A stretch of 64,000 bases of DNA from Hominenteromicrobium mulieris (GTDB taxonomy: Bacteria > Bacillota > Clostridia > Oscillospirales > Acutalibacteraceae): NCBI GenBank assembly GCA_021029595.1, contig JAJJOY010000009.1, forward strand, positions 1-64,000. The letters are read 5' to 3'. The position numbers were made by a program, and so were the translations under genes. The notes beneath the pieces were generated by a model that did not search any database, had not been told where the DNA came from, and saw only the letters and a program-made list of their open reading frames with translations. Shown in pieces: positions 50,230-58,921 of this stretch. Position 1 is the first letter of the stretch, and each line of letters starts with the position of its first letter.

Positions 50230-50645
50230 CAGTTTGCTCCCCCGGCAGGAAACTCCGCCTTGATCTTCGCGAGCACATCGACATCTGCGGGGCAGAACAC
50301 AACGTCGTCGATCTCCCCGGGCGTGATCCAGCGAAAATCCTGATGCTCAAGCCGCTGCGGTTCGCCCTCTGTGATCTTCGCGTTATAGACAAACAGGTGC
50401 ACGAACAGATCCGGGTAATCATGCAGCACGTCCGTAAAAAGCGTGCCCACTTCTACCGTAACGCCGATCTCTTCCCTGCACTCGCGGATGAGGGCTTCCT
50501 CGTTCGTTTCATTCGGCTCCGTTTTGCCGCCGATGAATTCCCACATGCCTGCGCGGGCTTTGCCTTCCGGCCGCTGCCCGATGAGAAATTTATTTCCCTC
50601 ACGCACAAACGCCGCCACTACGGTGACGCTTCTTTTATTCTCCAC
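50229..50645 (-). CDS. NUDIX hydrolase (MutT type)
   Basis: 138 residues starting with GTG at 50645, downstream of GGGAGGTC. Complete NUDIX box GGKTEPNETNEEALIRECREEIGV near 38-61. VEVGTLFTDVLHDYPDLFVHLFVY follows, as in MutT/8-oxo-dGTP diphosphatases. It likely cleans oxidised nucleoside triphosphates. Upstream stretch 50646-50760 is non-coding. Confidence 0.88.
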   Translation of the reverse strand: MENKRSVTVVAAFVREGNKFLIGQRPEGKARAGMWEFIGGKTEPNETNEEALIRECREEIGVTVEVGTLFTDVLHDYPDLFVHLFVYNAKITEGEPQRLEHQDFRWITPGEIDDVVFCPADVDVLAKIKAEFPAGGAN

Positions 50646-50760
50646 TAAGAAGACCTCCCGTCTTTTGTAAAACAAACCGAATGCAGCGCATATCTCTGCA
50701 TTTTCATTATAGCACGCAAAACCGGGAATTCAACTGAAAAGTTTCTTACAATACGCAAAA

Positions 50761-50790
50761 CGGGCACAACCTGTTTCCAAGTTGTGCCCG
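50761..50790. terminator. Hairpin terminator
   Basis: CGGGCACAAC (50761-50770) with GTTGTGCCCG (50781-50790). Just downstream lies a partial copy of the dispersed repeat (CAAAGAACGCCT near 50818-50829). Confidence 0.7.
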
Positions 50791-50876
50791 CCTTTCAGGA
50801 GGTAGAGGCAACACCGAACAAAGAACGCCTATCGGTGCTGCCTCCATGTTTATGGTTAACGGAGGCCTCGCGGTCT

Positions 50877-51047
50877 TTACTTCTGTGCGTGCATACAGCC
50901 GCCGCGGCAAGCCGCGCAGTTGCCGCCGCAGGAGGACTTGCCGTTTTTCTTATCCCGCCTCATTGATTTTACGATCGCAGCGACGATGAGAACAACGACC
51001 AGTAACACGATTATCGTTCCTATGTTTTGCGAAAGCCAAGTCAGCAT
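50877..51047 (-). CDS. FeoB-associated Cys-rich membrane protein
   Basis: 56 residues, MLTWLSQNIGTIIVLLVVVL and then IVAAIVKSMRRDKKNGKSSC with CGGNCAACRGGC. One membrane helix then a cytosolic cysteine cluster (C40, C44, C47, C51). This is the FeoB-associated family found 3' of feoB in Clostridia. Same strand as feoB and about 60 bases downstream of it; presumably an accessory factor in ferrous iron uptake. Confidence 0.85.
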   Translation of the reverse strand: MLTWLSQNIGTIIVLLVVVLIVAAIVKSMRRDKKNGKSSCGGNCAACRGGCMHAQK

Positions 51048-51109
51048 AACGATCTCTCCTTTCGGCTTGGATAATTCCTGAATTTGCGAATTTAAATTAC
51101 GGAGTAAAA

Positions 51110-53602
51110 TTACTTAACCTTAACGGCTCTGTTGGACAGCGTGGTGCTCTCCTTATACGGGCGAACCAGCAGGAAGATAAAGAGCACGATGAGCACGATG
51201 GAAACGATGATGCCGAAGACATTCGCCGTGCCGAGTGCAATGCTGCCGAGCTGGTTGATGACGAACGCTACAAGATAAGCAAAGCCGCACTGATAACCGA
51301 TTGCGAACCAGGTCCACTTTGCGTTGTTCATCTCACGCTTGATTGCACCGATTGCCGCAAAGCAAGGCGCGCACAGGAGGTTGAACGCAAGGAACGCATA
51401 GCCGCTGACCACCGTGAAGTGGGAAGCCATGTTGCTGTAAACCGTGCCGTCACCGCCGCCATAGAGGATACCAAGCGTACCGACAATGTTCTCCTTCGCA
51501 ACAAGACCGGTGATGGAAGCCACAGCGGCCTGCCAGTTGCCCCAGCCAAGCGGTGCAAAGATCCAAGCAATCGCGTTGCCGATGGTAGCAAGAATGCTGT
51601 TGCTGATCTCGTCTTCGGTGAGCATTCTGAACGCGCCGTCAACAACACCGAAATAGGTGGTGAACCAAACAATGATGGTAGACAGAAGGATGATGGTGCC
51701 TGCCTTCTTAATGAAGGACCAGCCGCGCTCCCACATAGAACGGAGCACATTGCTGACGGTCGGCCAGTGGTAAGCCGGCAGTTCCATAACGAACGGAGCC
51801 GGATCGCCCGCAAACATCTTCGTCTTCTTCAGAATGATACCGGAGCAGATAATCGCTACAATGCCGAGGAAATATGCGCTCGGAGCAACCCACGGTGCGC
51901 CGCCGAAGATAGCACCCGCGATCATTGCGATGAACGGAAGCTTGGCGCCGCAGGGGATGAACGTGGTCGTCATGATGGTCATACGGCGGTCACGCTCGTT
52001 TTCAATCGTACGGGAAGCCATGATGCCCGGCACGCCGCAGCCTGTACCGATGAGGATCGGAATGAAGGACTTGCCGGAAAGGCCGAACTTACGGAAGATA
52101 CGGTCCATAACGAACGCGATACGCGCCATGTAACCGCAAGACTCGAGGAATGCAAGGAAGATGAACAGAACGAGCATCTGCGGAACGAAGCCGAGAACTG
52201 CGCCAACACCGGCTACGATACCGTCCAGGATGAGGCCCTTCAGCCAGTCTGCGCAATTTACAGCGTCCAGACCGCTTTCGATGATACCCGGCAGACCCGG
52301 AACCCAAACGCCGTAATCGGCCGGATCCGGCTCTTCGCAGCCGTAGGACGTATAGGTTGCAACCGCTTCCTTGAGCTCTGCGCCTGTGTAAGTGACATCC
52401 TCTTCCGCCAGCGTTTCTTCATCAACGAGGGTGTAATCCGCTGTTGCGTCGTCAGAAACGGAAGCTGCAAACGTATCCAGCGCAGAAGCCGCTGCCGACG
52501 CGTCAAACGTGTCGCTCTCGGTGTCGATGGCGTCTGCAACGTCGTCCGCACCTTCAGCCGTTACGAATGCGTCGATGACATTTGCCGCATCGCCGAACTC
52601 ACCGGAAACGTCTTCGTACTCGCCTGCGCCGATGCCGAACAGATGCCAACCGTCGCCGAACACGCCGTCGTTCGCCCAGTCTGTCGCAACCGTACCGACC
52701 GTCGTAACGGAAATGTAATAAACAATAAACATCACAACTGCAAAGATCGGCAGAGCCAGAATACGGTTCGTTACGACCTTATCGATCTTATCGGAAACGG
52801 TAAGACCGCCGTTGTTCTTTTTCTTGTAGCACTGCTTGATGATGGAAGCAATGTAAACATAGCGCTCGTTCGTGATGATGCTTTCCGCGTCGTCGTCAAG
52901 CTCTTTTTCAGCCGCTTCAATGTCCGTTTCAATGTGCTTGCGATTGTCCTGCGTAAGGCCCAGCTGCTCAATGATTTTCTCGTCGCGCTCAAAGATCTTA
53001 ATCGCGAAGAAGCGCTGCTGCTCCTCGGGGAGGGTATGTACGGCAACCTCTTCAATGTGTGCAATCGCATGCTCAACCACACCGCTGAAGCTGTGCTGCG
53101 GAATCGTCTTCGTGTTCTGGGCTGCATGGATAGCGGCTTCTGCTGCTTCCTCAATGCCGGTGCCCTTCAAAGCGGAAATCTCAACGACCTTGCAGCCGAG
53201 CGCCTTGCCCAGTGCGTTGGTGTCGATCTTGTCGCCGTTCTTATTTACGACGTCCATCATGTTGACCGCAACAACGACCGGAATACCGAGCTCAACGAGC
53301 TGGGTGGTCAGGTAGAGGTTGCGCTCAAGGTTCGTACCATCGATAATATTAAGGATGGCTTCAGGTCTCTCCTGAATGAGGTAGTTACGTGCAACAACTT
53401 CTTCCAGCGTGTACGGAGAAAGGGAGTAGATACCCGGCAAGTCCGTGATCACAACGTCGTCGTGCTTCTTCAGCTTGCCTTCCTTCTTCTCGACCGTAAC
53501 GCCCGGCCAGTTGCCGACGAACTGGTTGGAGCCGGTCAGCGCGTTGAACAGCGTTGTTTTACCGCAGTTCGGGTTGCCGGCAAGGGCAATTTTGATCTTC
53601 AT
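51110..53602 (-). CDS. feoB: Ferrous iron transporter FeoB
   Basis: 830 residues. The N-terminal G domain has G1 GNPNCGKTTLFN (8-19), G3 DLPGIYSL and G4 NMMD. The GDI-like helical linker spans 170-270. An unusual acidic insert of about 130 residues (about 315-445, rich in Asp, Ala, Glu) lies after TM1. The transmembrane core has two Gate motifs (CGYMARIAFVMDR, GTGCGVPGIMASR; later GLVAKE). It transports Fe(II) driven by GTP. Operator-like palindrome at 53640-53657 lies 38 bases upstream. Confidence 0.95.
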   Translation of the reverse strand: MKIKIALAGNPNCGKTTLFNALTGSNQFVGNWPGVTVEKKEGKLKKHDDVVITDLPGIYSLSPYTLEEVVARNYLIQERPEAILNIIDGTNLERNLYLTTQLVELGIPVVVAVNMMDVVNKNGDKIDTNALGKALGCKVVEISALKGTGIEEAAEAAIHAAQNTKTIPQHSFSGVVEHAIAHIEEVAVHTLPEEQQRFFAIKIFERDEKIIEQLGLTQDNRKHIETDIEAAEKELDDDAESIITNERYVYIASIIKQCYKKKNNGGLTVSDKIDKVVTNRILALPIFAVVMFIVYYISVTTVGTVATDWANDGVFGDGWHLFGIGAGEYEDVSGEFGDAANVIDAFVTAEGADDVADAIDTESDTFDASAAASALDTFAASVSDDATADYTLVDEETLAEEDVTYTGAELKEAVATYTSYGCEEPDPADYGVWVPGLPGIIESGLDAVNCADWLKGLILDGIVAGVGAVLGFVPQMLVLFIFLAFLESCGYMARIAFVMDRIFRKFGLSGKSFIPILIGTGCGVPGIMASRTIENERDRRMTIMTTTFIPCGAKLPFIAMIAGAIFGGAPWVAPSAYFLGIVAIICSGIILKKTKMFAGDPAPFVMELPAYHWPTVSNVLRSMWERGWSFIKKAGTIILLSTIIVWFTTYFGVVDGAFRMLTEDEISNSILATIGNAIAWIFAPLGWGNWQAAVASITGLVAKENIVGTLGILYGGGDGTVYSNMASHFTVVSGYAFLAFNLLCAPCFAAIGAIKREMNNAKWTWFAIGYQCGFAYLVAFVINQLGSIALGTANVFGIIVSIVLIVLFIFLLVRPYKESTTLSNRAVKVK

Positions 53603-53639
53603 CTGTTACTCATATCCTTCCGATAAGATTAAACCCAAA

Positions 53640-53657
53640 GGTTAGAATTTACTAACC
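53640..53657. promoter_or_regulatory. DtxR-type palindrome before feoB
   Basis: GGTTAG-AATTTA-CTAACC. It matches the half-site of the DtxR consensus TWAGGTTAGSCTAACCTWA, with a wider centre. Located 38 bases upstream of the feoB start, where an iron-dependent repressor could block transcription. Confidence 0.65.
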
Positions 53658-53714
53658 TTCGAGCAAAAATTAACACATTAAACTGACAAAGGCAGCAGCA
53701 AACGGGGATGGTGC

Positions 53715-53868
53715 TCGAGATGCGCCGTCAGATTTTTCGTCAGGCTGTACGGAAAGCCCGCAGGCAGGCTGACGCCTGTCAAGGGATTTACGTCCGGCAT
53801 GGCGGAAAATATGCAAGCAGATCGAGTACCAAGCCGTCAGGCGTGCCCTGTTTGGTGGTGCCTTACTC
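53715..53868 (+). repeat. Dispersed intergenic repeat, copy 1
   Basis: Contains AGATTTTTCGTCAGGC, CCGCAGGCAGGCTG and GCCTGTCAAGGGATTTA, also found in copy 2 (55085-55262) in inverse orientation. Lies between feoA and feoB. Open on one strand but non-coding. Confidence 0.75.
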
Positions 53869-54084
53869 GACCTCGATCATCTCGGCATCCGCTTTGCGCA
53901 GGGAAAGCTCATAGCCGCGAACCGTTACTTCCACCGGGTCGCCGAGCGGCGCAACCTTGCGGACGAAAACGTCCACGCCCTTCGTGATGCCCATGTCCAT
54001 GATGCGGCGCTTTACGGCACCCTCGCCATGCAGACGAACAACCTTGCAGGTCTCGCCGATCTTGACTTCTTTCAGTGTCTTCAT
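53863..54084 (-). CDS. feoA: FeoA-like protein (first)
   Basis: 73 residues, MKTLKEVKIGETCKVVRLHGEGAVKRRIMDMGITKGVDVFVRKVAPLGDPVEVTVRGYELSLRKADAEMIEVE in family form: SH3-like fold with RRIMDMG and RGYELSLR. FeoA stimulates FeoB, probably through its G domain. AGGAGGAAG precedes the ATG. 13 bases from the second FeoA gene on the same strand. Confidence 0.92.
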   Translation of the reverse strand: MKTLKEVKIGETCKVVRLHGEGAVKRRIMDMGITKGVDVFVRKVAPLGDPVEVTVRGYELSLRKADAEMIEVE

Positions 54085-54097
54085 TGGTTCTTCCTCC

Positions 54098-54307
54098 TTA
54101 TATCATGATCTTAGCGGCCATCTCGCGGCTGATTGCTACACGAGAGTCCTTAATGTTAACAATGATATTTCCGCCCATGGAGGTGATGACCTTCACGGCG
54201 GCGCCGGCTACAAAGCCGAGGTTTTCGAGGTGAGCACGGACTTCCGCTTTTCCGCCTACCTGCTTGATGATGTTTTCTTCGCCCTCTGTGGCAAATGACA
54301 ACGGCAT
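54098..54307 (-). CDS. FeoA-like protein (second)
   Basis: 69 residues starting MPLSFATEGEENIIKQVGG, then AEVRAHLENLGFVAGAAVKV and NIIVNIKDSRVAISREMAAKIMI. Same SH3-like FeoA fold, different in sequence from the next gene. Two feoA genes before feoB are common in Clostridia. It is the first gene after the promoter at 54428-54456. Start at ATG 54307 after GAGGG; the upstream part of the frame has no site. Confidence 0.9.
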   Translation of the reverse strand: MPLSFATEGEENIIKQVGGKAEVRAHLENLGFVAGAAVKVITSMGGNIIVNIKDSRVAISREMAAKIMI

Positions 54308-54370
54308 CACAGTTTTTCCCTCTTTCCTGAAAATTCTCCGCGCCGAGACGGCACGGTTAGGCTGCACAAA

Positions 54371-54456
54371 TTAGTTTTTGCTAACCCAGATGCTGTAAAA
54401 TAGGTTAGATTTCTCTAACCGTCACTAATCATACCGCCCCATTCAAAATTTGTCAA
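54371..54456 (-). promoter_or_regulatory. feo promoter with DtxR-type palindromes
   Basis: Minus strand: TTGACA (54451-54456), exactly 17 bases, TATGAT (54428-54433). GGTTAGATTTCTCTAACC (54403-54420) covers the expected start of transcription. A weaker second site TTAG-TTTTTG-CTAA lies at 54371-54384. This supports iron-dependent repression of the feo operon. Confidence 0.75.
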
Positions 54457-54814
54457 CACTTTTTGCCCCAAAAAGACGCGCTCAGCCCCATTTTCGGCGT
54501 TTAGACAAACACAAAGTTAGTTGTAGCAAACACCTTTGTGCAGACTGCGCAATTTTTTCGGTTCAAAGCCGCATAACGCGTCTGTTCGGGGCCAAACTGT
54601 GTTATTGTACATGAAAATGTCGCCTTTTGCCCCTTTGGCATAAACCGTGCCGCGGCAGAAAATTTGCATACCTGCCTGCCCAAATAAGCAGGAAGCAGCG
54701 ATGCAACTTGTAAATTCAAAGTGTTTTTTGATGAAATCCACAAATAAATGCAATTTCGGTTTAAACATCTTTCAAATTATGATGCTTGTTTTTTTGCCGG
54801 AAGACGTATAGAAT
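54457..54814. other. Non-coding region upstream of the feo promoter
   Basis: Overlapping open frames exist on the minus strand (54501-54743, 54517-54768) but have no ribosome-binding sites. Their Cys-rich reading resembles intergenic repeats. No clear gene. Confidence 0.5.
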
Positions 54815-55084
54815 AATAGGCACAAAGTGTTGATGGAGACAAGCGCACGGCATCTTCCTCAAAGCGAGCGGCGGGTGGTGAAAGCGCCGCAGGCAACCCC
54901 GTGTGATCATCCCTCCGGAGCAGCAGCTTCCAAAGAGAACGAGTAGAGGCTGACGGGTTCTTCCCGTTACAGAAGAAGGAATTGCTGGATTCCGTTAAGT
55001 GCAGGGCAAACGCCCTGAATTCAGGTGGTACCGCGTGACTTACACGTCCTGAAGGTCTTAAAGAGACTTTCAGGATTTTTTTAT
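54815..55084 (+). ncRNA. T-box riboswitch leader
   Basis: Plus strand. The conserved T-box AGGTGGTACCGCG is at 55023-55035. An intrinsic terminator TCCTGAAGGTCTT-AAAG-AGACTTTCAGGA plus T run follows at 55047-55084. The upstream part holds GATGGAGACAAG- and CAAAGCGAGC-type Stem I motifs. The specifier cannot be read with certainty (ATC or TCA at about 54906-54912 are candidates). It senses uncharged tRNA to permit read-through. Normally it precedes aminoacyl-tRNA or amino-acid genes, but here a repeat and the dehydrogenase operon follow. Confidence 0.8.
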
Positions 55085-55262
55085 TTTGAAGCAGTACCGC
55101 GCAAAGAACGCCTGACGGCTCAGCACACAATATGCTTGCATATTTTCCGCCATTCCGCACATAAATCCCTTGACAGGCGCCAGCCTGCCTGCGGAATTTC
55201 TGTACGCCCTGACGAAAAATCTGTTTACGCATCTTGTGCACTGTCTTCGCGTGGTACTGCTT
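55085..55262 (-). repeat. Dispersed intergenic repeat, copy 2
   Basis: Inverted relative to copy 1 at 53715-53868. Sits directly between the T-box terminator and the start of the dehydrogenase operon. Confidence 0.75.
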
Positions 55263-55369
55263 CTTTACTCCACTGTTCCACACCCTAACTTCCAGTAAAG
55301 CGTTTTTTTCATTTTCTTATTTCAATTTATTTAAGCGATCTCAAAAGGAGATCCAAAGGAGCGTTTATC

Positions 55370-56482
55370 ATGGAAAACTACAATGTCAATTACAGCGTAC
55401 ATCTGCCGAGCTATTCCATCGGCCCGGATTGCTACAACGAAGTGCCGTATGTCACACGCTTCTTCGGCAAAACGGCTGTTGTCCTCGGCGGCGAGACCGC
55501 TATGGAAAAAGCAAAGCCGGCGCTGCTTAAAGGCGTAGAAGGCTCCGACGTCGAGCTTTTGGGCTTCCTCCCCTACGGCGGCGATTCCACCTACGAAAAC
55601 GGCGATGCGCTTATCGCAAACCCGCTCGTGCAAAAAGCCGACATGATTTTTGCCATGGGCGGCGGCCGCGCCTGCGATACCGGCAAGTATGTCGCCGATA
55701 AGCTCGATAAGCCGCTTTTCACCTTCCCGACCGTTGCGTCGAACTGCGCTTCCGTCACCGCCATCTCCGTGATCTATAATACAGACGGCTCCTTCCGCGA
55801 GTATTATTACCCGAAGCTCACAAACCACTGCTTCATCAATTCCGCCGTCATTGCAGATTCCCCGGAGCAGCTCCTTTGGGCCGGCATCGGCGACGCGCTG
55901 AGCAAGGAGTGTGAAGCCATCTTCTCATCGAAAGACGACACGCTCGCCCACACCCCGCTCATGGGCCGACAGGTCAGCCGCGTCTGCACCGATCCGCTCG
56001 TGCAGTACGGCAAAGAGGCGCTCACTTCCATCCGCAACAAAACGGCATCCTTCGCGCTCGACCAGGTCACGCTCGATATCATCGTTTCCACCGGCATCGT
56101 CTCCAACATGATGACCACCGTAAATGATTATTATTACAACTCCACGCTCGCCCACTGCGTCTACTACGGCTCCACCGTCACAGAGCACGGCCACCATCAC
56201 CTGCACGGCGAGGTCGTTTCGCTCGGCGTGCTGTGCCTCTTAGAGCATGCCGGCCAGTTCGAGGAAGAAGACCGCCTGATGCAGTTCAACGATTCCATCG
56301 GCCTGCCGGTCTGCTTCGACGACGTGGAAATCCAGGAATCCGAGTTCGACAAAATGGCGGATAAATTCATGCAGACGACCGAGTGGGCGCACATGCCGCA
56401 GGGCGTTACGCGTGAGAACTTCCTCGAGTCCATGCGCCGCGAAAACGCCAAGGGTCGTGCTTTCAAAGCCGCAAAGAAATGA
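55370..56482 (+). CDS. Iron-containing alcohol dehydrogenase-like enzyme (glycerol dehydrogenase group)
   Basis: 370 residues. NAD-binding N-terminal domain with MGGGRACDTGKYVAD near 95-110. Metal-binding residues appear in GIGDALSKECEA (Asp) and in two His motifs (STLAHCVYYG; HHHLHGEVVSLG). AGGAG precedes the ATG. The reaction is reversible oxidation of a polyol or alcohol with NAD; substrate not readable. It is first in an operon with the BASS transporter and LrgAB, so the product or substrate may be exported by those. Confidence 0.85.
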   Translation: MENYNVNYSVHLPSYSIGPDCYNEVPYVTRFFGKTAVVLGGETAMEKAKPALLKGVEGSDVELLGFLPYGGDSTYENGDALIANPLVQKADMIFAMGGGRACDTGKYVADKLDKPLFTFPTVASNCASVTAISVIYNTDGSFREYYYPKLTNHCFINSAVIADSPEQLLWAGIGDALSKECEAIFSSKDDTLAHTPLMGRQVSRVCTDPLVQYGKEALTSIRNKTASFALDQVTLDIIVSTGIVSNMMTTVNDYYYNSTLAHCVYYGSTVTEHGHHHLHGEVVSLGVLCLLEHAGQFEEEDRLMQFNDSIGLPVCFDDVEIQESEFDKMADKFMQTTEWAHMPQGVTRENFLESMRRENAKGRAFKAAKK

Positions 56483-56574
56483 TTTAAGGATCCTATAAAA
56501 GGTAAGAAAACGAAACAGGGCGGCACGAGTTCGTCTCTGCCGCCTGTTTTACGCTCAAAAAGAGGTAATTTCCT

Positions 56575-57660
56575 ATGTCCGCATTACAGAAATTCAAAAC
56601 ATTCTTCTCCAAAAATGTGCTCTTGTGTTTGACGGTCCCCATGGTCGTCTTCTCCCTGCTTGTTCCGCAGCCGTTTGTGTGGATGGGCCAGAACATCTCG
56701 ATTGACCTTTCCGGCATCCCGTTCCTGAAAGAAAACTTCCCGAGCTTCGGCTTCGTCAACATGCTCCTGTGCGTCATCATGTTCGGTATGGGCATGACGC
56801 TTAAAGCCGACGACTTCAAGTACATCCTCAAAAAGCCGACCGATGTGCTTATCGGCATTTGCAGCCAGTACGTCTTCATGGCAGGCTTCGGCTGGCTTGT
56901 CGCATCGCTGCTGTCCCTCACGGGTGTGGGTGACCCCACCGTCCGCGCACAGATTGCCGTCGGCCTCGTTCTGCTCGGCTGCGTACCCGGCGGCACCGCG
57001 TCAAACGTCATGACGTTCCTTGCAAAGGGTGACGTGGCGCTCTCCATCACCATCACCATGTGCACCACATTGCTTGCGCCGGTGCTCACCCCGTCCCTCA
57101 CGCTCATGCTCGCCGGTCAGTGGATTGACGTCAACTTCTGGAACATGTTCATCAGCATCGTGCTCGTCGTCCTGCTGCCGATCCTCCTCGGTATCGCCGT
57201 ACACACCGCGCTCGGCGACCGCGTAAACGGCCTTAAAGATTTCCTTGTCAAGGCTTCCACCGCCTGCATCATCCTCGTGGAAGGTCTGTGCGTCGGCCCA
57301 AACCGAGACCAGTTCACAACCCACGGCGTCACCGTCGTGCTCGTTACCGTGCTCGCCGTTGCGCTGCACCATGTGCTCGGTCTGCTCGCGGGCTACGTCA
57401 CCGCCAAGGTGTTCCGCTTCAACGAAAAGAAGGTCCGCACGCTGTCGCTTGAGGTTGGTCTGCAGAACTCCGGCCTTTCCTGCACGCTCGCAAAGACCGC
57501 GTTCCCGGATACCATGGCCATCCTGCCCTGCGTCATCGCAACGGTCGTCCACCAGATCATCGGGCCTATCGTTGCCAGCATGTTCGCCGCAAAGCCGCTG
57601 CCTGAAGAGGCCGAGCCTGTTTCCGAAAAGAAAAAAGCAAAGGAGGCCGTCACCGCGTGA
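56575..57660 (+). CDS. BASS-family organic anion:sodium symporter
   Basis: 361 residues with about ten membrane helices. Family features include MFGMGMTLKADDFKYIL, GCVPGGTASNVMTFLAKGD (crossover motif), and LEVGLQNSGLS. The family moves bile acids, pantoate or keto acids; bacterial members often take small organic acids. Its stop overlaps the lrgA start (GTGA). In the operon it may import or export the acid linked to the alcohol dehydrogenase. Hydrophilic C-terminus (EEAEPVSEKKKAKEA). Confidence 0.9.
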   Translation: MSALQKFKTFFSKNVLLCLTVPMVVFSLLVPQPFVWMGQNISIDLSGIPFLKENFPSFGFVNMLLCVIMFGMGMTLKADDFKYILKKPTDVLIGICSQYVFMAGFGWLVASLLSLTGVGDPTVRAQIAVGLVLLGCVPGGTASNVMTFLAKGDVALSITITMCTTLLAPVLTPSLTLMLAGQWIDVNFWNMFISIVLVVLLPILLGIAVHTALGDRVNGLKDFLVKASTACIILVEGLCVGPNRDQFTTHGVTVVLVTVLAVALHHVLGLLAGYVTAKVFRFNEKKVRTLSLEVGLQNSGLSCTLAKTAFPDTMAILPCVIATVVHQIIGPIVASMFAAKPLPEEAEPVSEKKKAKEAVTA

Positions 57661-58073
57661 AGCACTTTTCCGAAATTTCCCTGATCGCAACGGTCTCGTT
57701 TATCGGTGAACTGCTGCACTACCTCATTCCCCTGCCCGTGCCGAGCAGCATCTACGGGCTTTTGCTCATGCTGCTCCTGCTCGTCACACATATCGTAAGG
57801 CTTGACCACGTAAAAGCCACGGCCGATTGGCTCATCGGCCTCATGCCCGTCATGTTCGTCGGTCCCACTGTCGGTCTCATTACGAGCTATGACAGCTACA
57901 AAGACATTCTCATCCCCATCGTTGTCATCTCCATCGCGACTACCGTCCTCACCATGGCGGTCTCCGGCCTGACCACACAGGGACTCATCCGTTTACAGAC
58001 CAAAGAAGAAAAGGAAGAGCGCGCAGAAGCGCTTGAAGCATGCGAAAAGGAGGAACAAACCGATGTTAAATGA
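57657..58073 (+). CDS. lrgA: CidA/LrgA family membrane protein
   Basis: 138 residues starting with GTG. Four membrane helices (LIATVSFIGELLHYLIPLPVPSS, GLLLMLLLLVTHIV, LMPVMFVGPTVGL, IVVISIATTVLTMAVSG) and an acidic tail. Partner of LrgB. In Bacillus the homologous PftAB transports pyruvate; in Staphylococcus LrgAB affects lysis. Here, next to a dehydrogenase, a small-acid role fits better. Overlaps lrgB by 11 bases. Confidence 0.88.
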   Translation: MKHFSEISLIATVSFIGELLHYLIPLPVPSSIYGLLLMLLLLVTHIVRLDHVKATADWLIGLMPVMFVGPTVGLITSYDSYKDILIPIVVISIATTVLTMAVSGLTTQGLIRLQTKEEKEERAEALEACEKEEQTDVK

Positions 58074-58797
58074 TATTGCGTCGAATACCTCGTTTTTCGG
58101 CATCTTCATCACCGGCGTCGCCTATGTGCTCGCCTGCGCCATTCAAAAGCGCTTTAAGTCGTCCATTTTGAACCCGCTGCTCGTCTCCTGCGTGATTCTC
58201 ATCATCTTCATGCTCGTCAGCGGCATCGATTACAACGTCTACCTGTATGGCAAGCCGAAAGCCGACGGCACATACGACGGCACGGGTGCCATTTTCTTTC
58301 AGAACATGCTCACCCCCACCACCGTTTGCCTTGCCATCCCGTTGTATGAAAAGCTCGTGTACCTCAAAAAGTACCCGGTCGCCATCATCGGCGGCATTTT
58401 GGCCGGCATGTTTGCGTGCCTCGGCGGCGTACTTGTTTTGAGCATGGCATTCGGGCTTGACCACACCCAGTACGTCACACTGCTGCCGAAGTCCATCACC
58501 ACCGCCATCGGCATGGGTCTTTCGGAAGAGCTCGGCGGCATGGTGTCCGTCACCGTCGCGTCCATCATCGTGACGGGTCTCTTCGGCAACGTCGCGGCGG
58601 CCGCCATCTTCAAGCTGTTCCGCATCAAGCACCCGGTCGCCATCGGCGTGTCCTGCGGCACCGGTGCGCACGCCATGGGCACCTCCCGTGCGCGTGAGTT
58701 CGGCGAGATTGAAGAAGCCATGAGCGGTCTCTCCATCGCCGTGTGCGGCCTTTTAACCGTCGTCGGCGCATCCATATTTGCAATGATCCGGTTTTAA
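58063..58797 (+). CDS. lrgB: LrgB family membrane protein
   Basis: 244 residues; ATG 58063, AAAGGAGG upstream. About seven helices, with the family motifs LLPKSITTAIGMGLSEELGG and GVSCGTGAHAMGTSRAREFGE. Works with LrgA as one transporter. Last gene of the operon, followed by two terminator hairpins. Confidence 0.92.
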   Translation: MLNDIASNTSFFGIFITGVAYVLACAIQKRFKSSILNPLLVSCVILIIFMLVSGIDYNVYLYGKPKADGTYDGTGAIFFQNMLTPTTVCLAIPLYEKLVYLKKYPVAIIGGILAGMFACLGGVLVLSMAFGLDHTQYVTLLPKSITTAIGMGLSEELGGMVSVTVASIIVTGLFGNVAAAAIFKLFRIKHPVAIGVSCGTGAHAMGTSRAREFGEIEEAMSGLSIAVCGLLTVVGASIFAMIRF

Positions 58798-58820
58798 ACC
58801 AGTCAATTCAATTACGAGTA

Positions 58821-58911
58821 AATCCGCACCGGCCCCTGTTAAACGCTCAGACCGTGCGGATTTTTTATAAGCAAAGCCGCGCTCCCGGAAAACTCCCGAG
58901 GGCGCGGTTTT
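58821..58911. terminator. Two terminators closing lrgAB and the convergent esterase gene
   Basis: AATCCGCAC (58821-58829) with GTGCGGATT (58854-58862) and a T run. Then CCGCGC (58877-58882) with GCGCGG (58902-58907) and TTTT. The second lies just before the esterase stop. Confidence 0.8.
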
Positions 58912-58921
58912 GTCTATTCTT

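Noticed and set aside
54501..54768. Two overlapping minus-strand frames upstream of feoA
   Set aside because: They overlap each other in different frames, have no start signal, and resemble intergenic repeat sequence.
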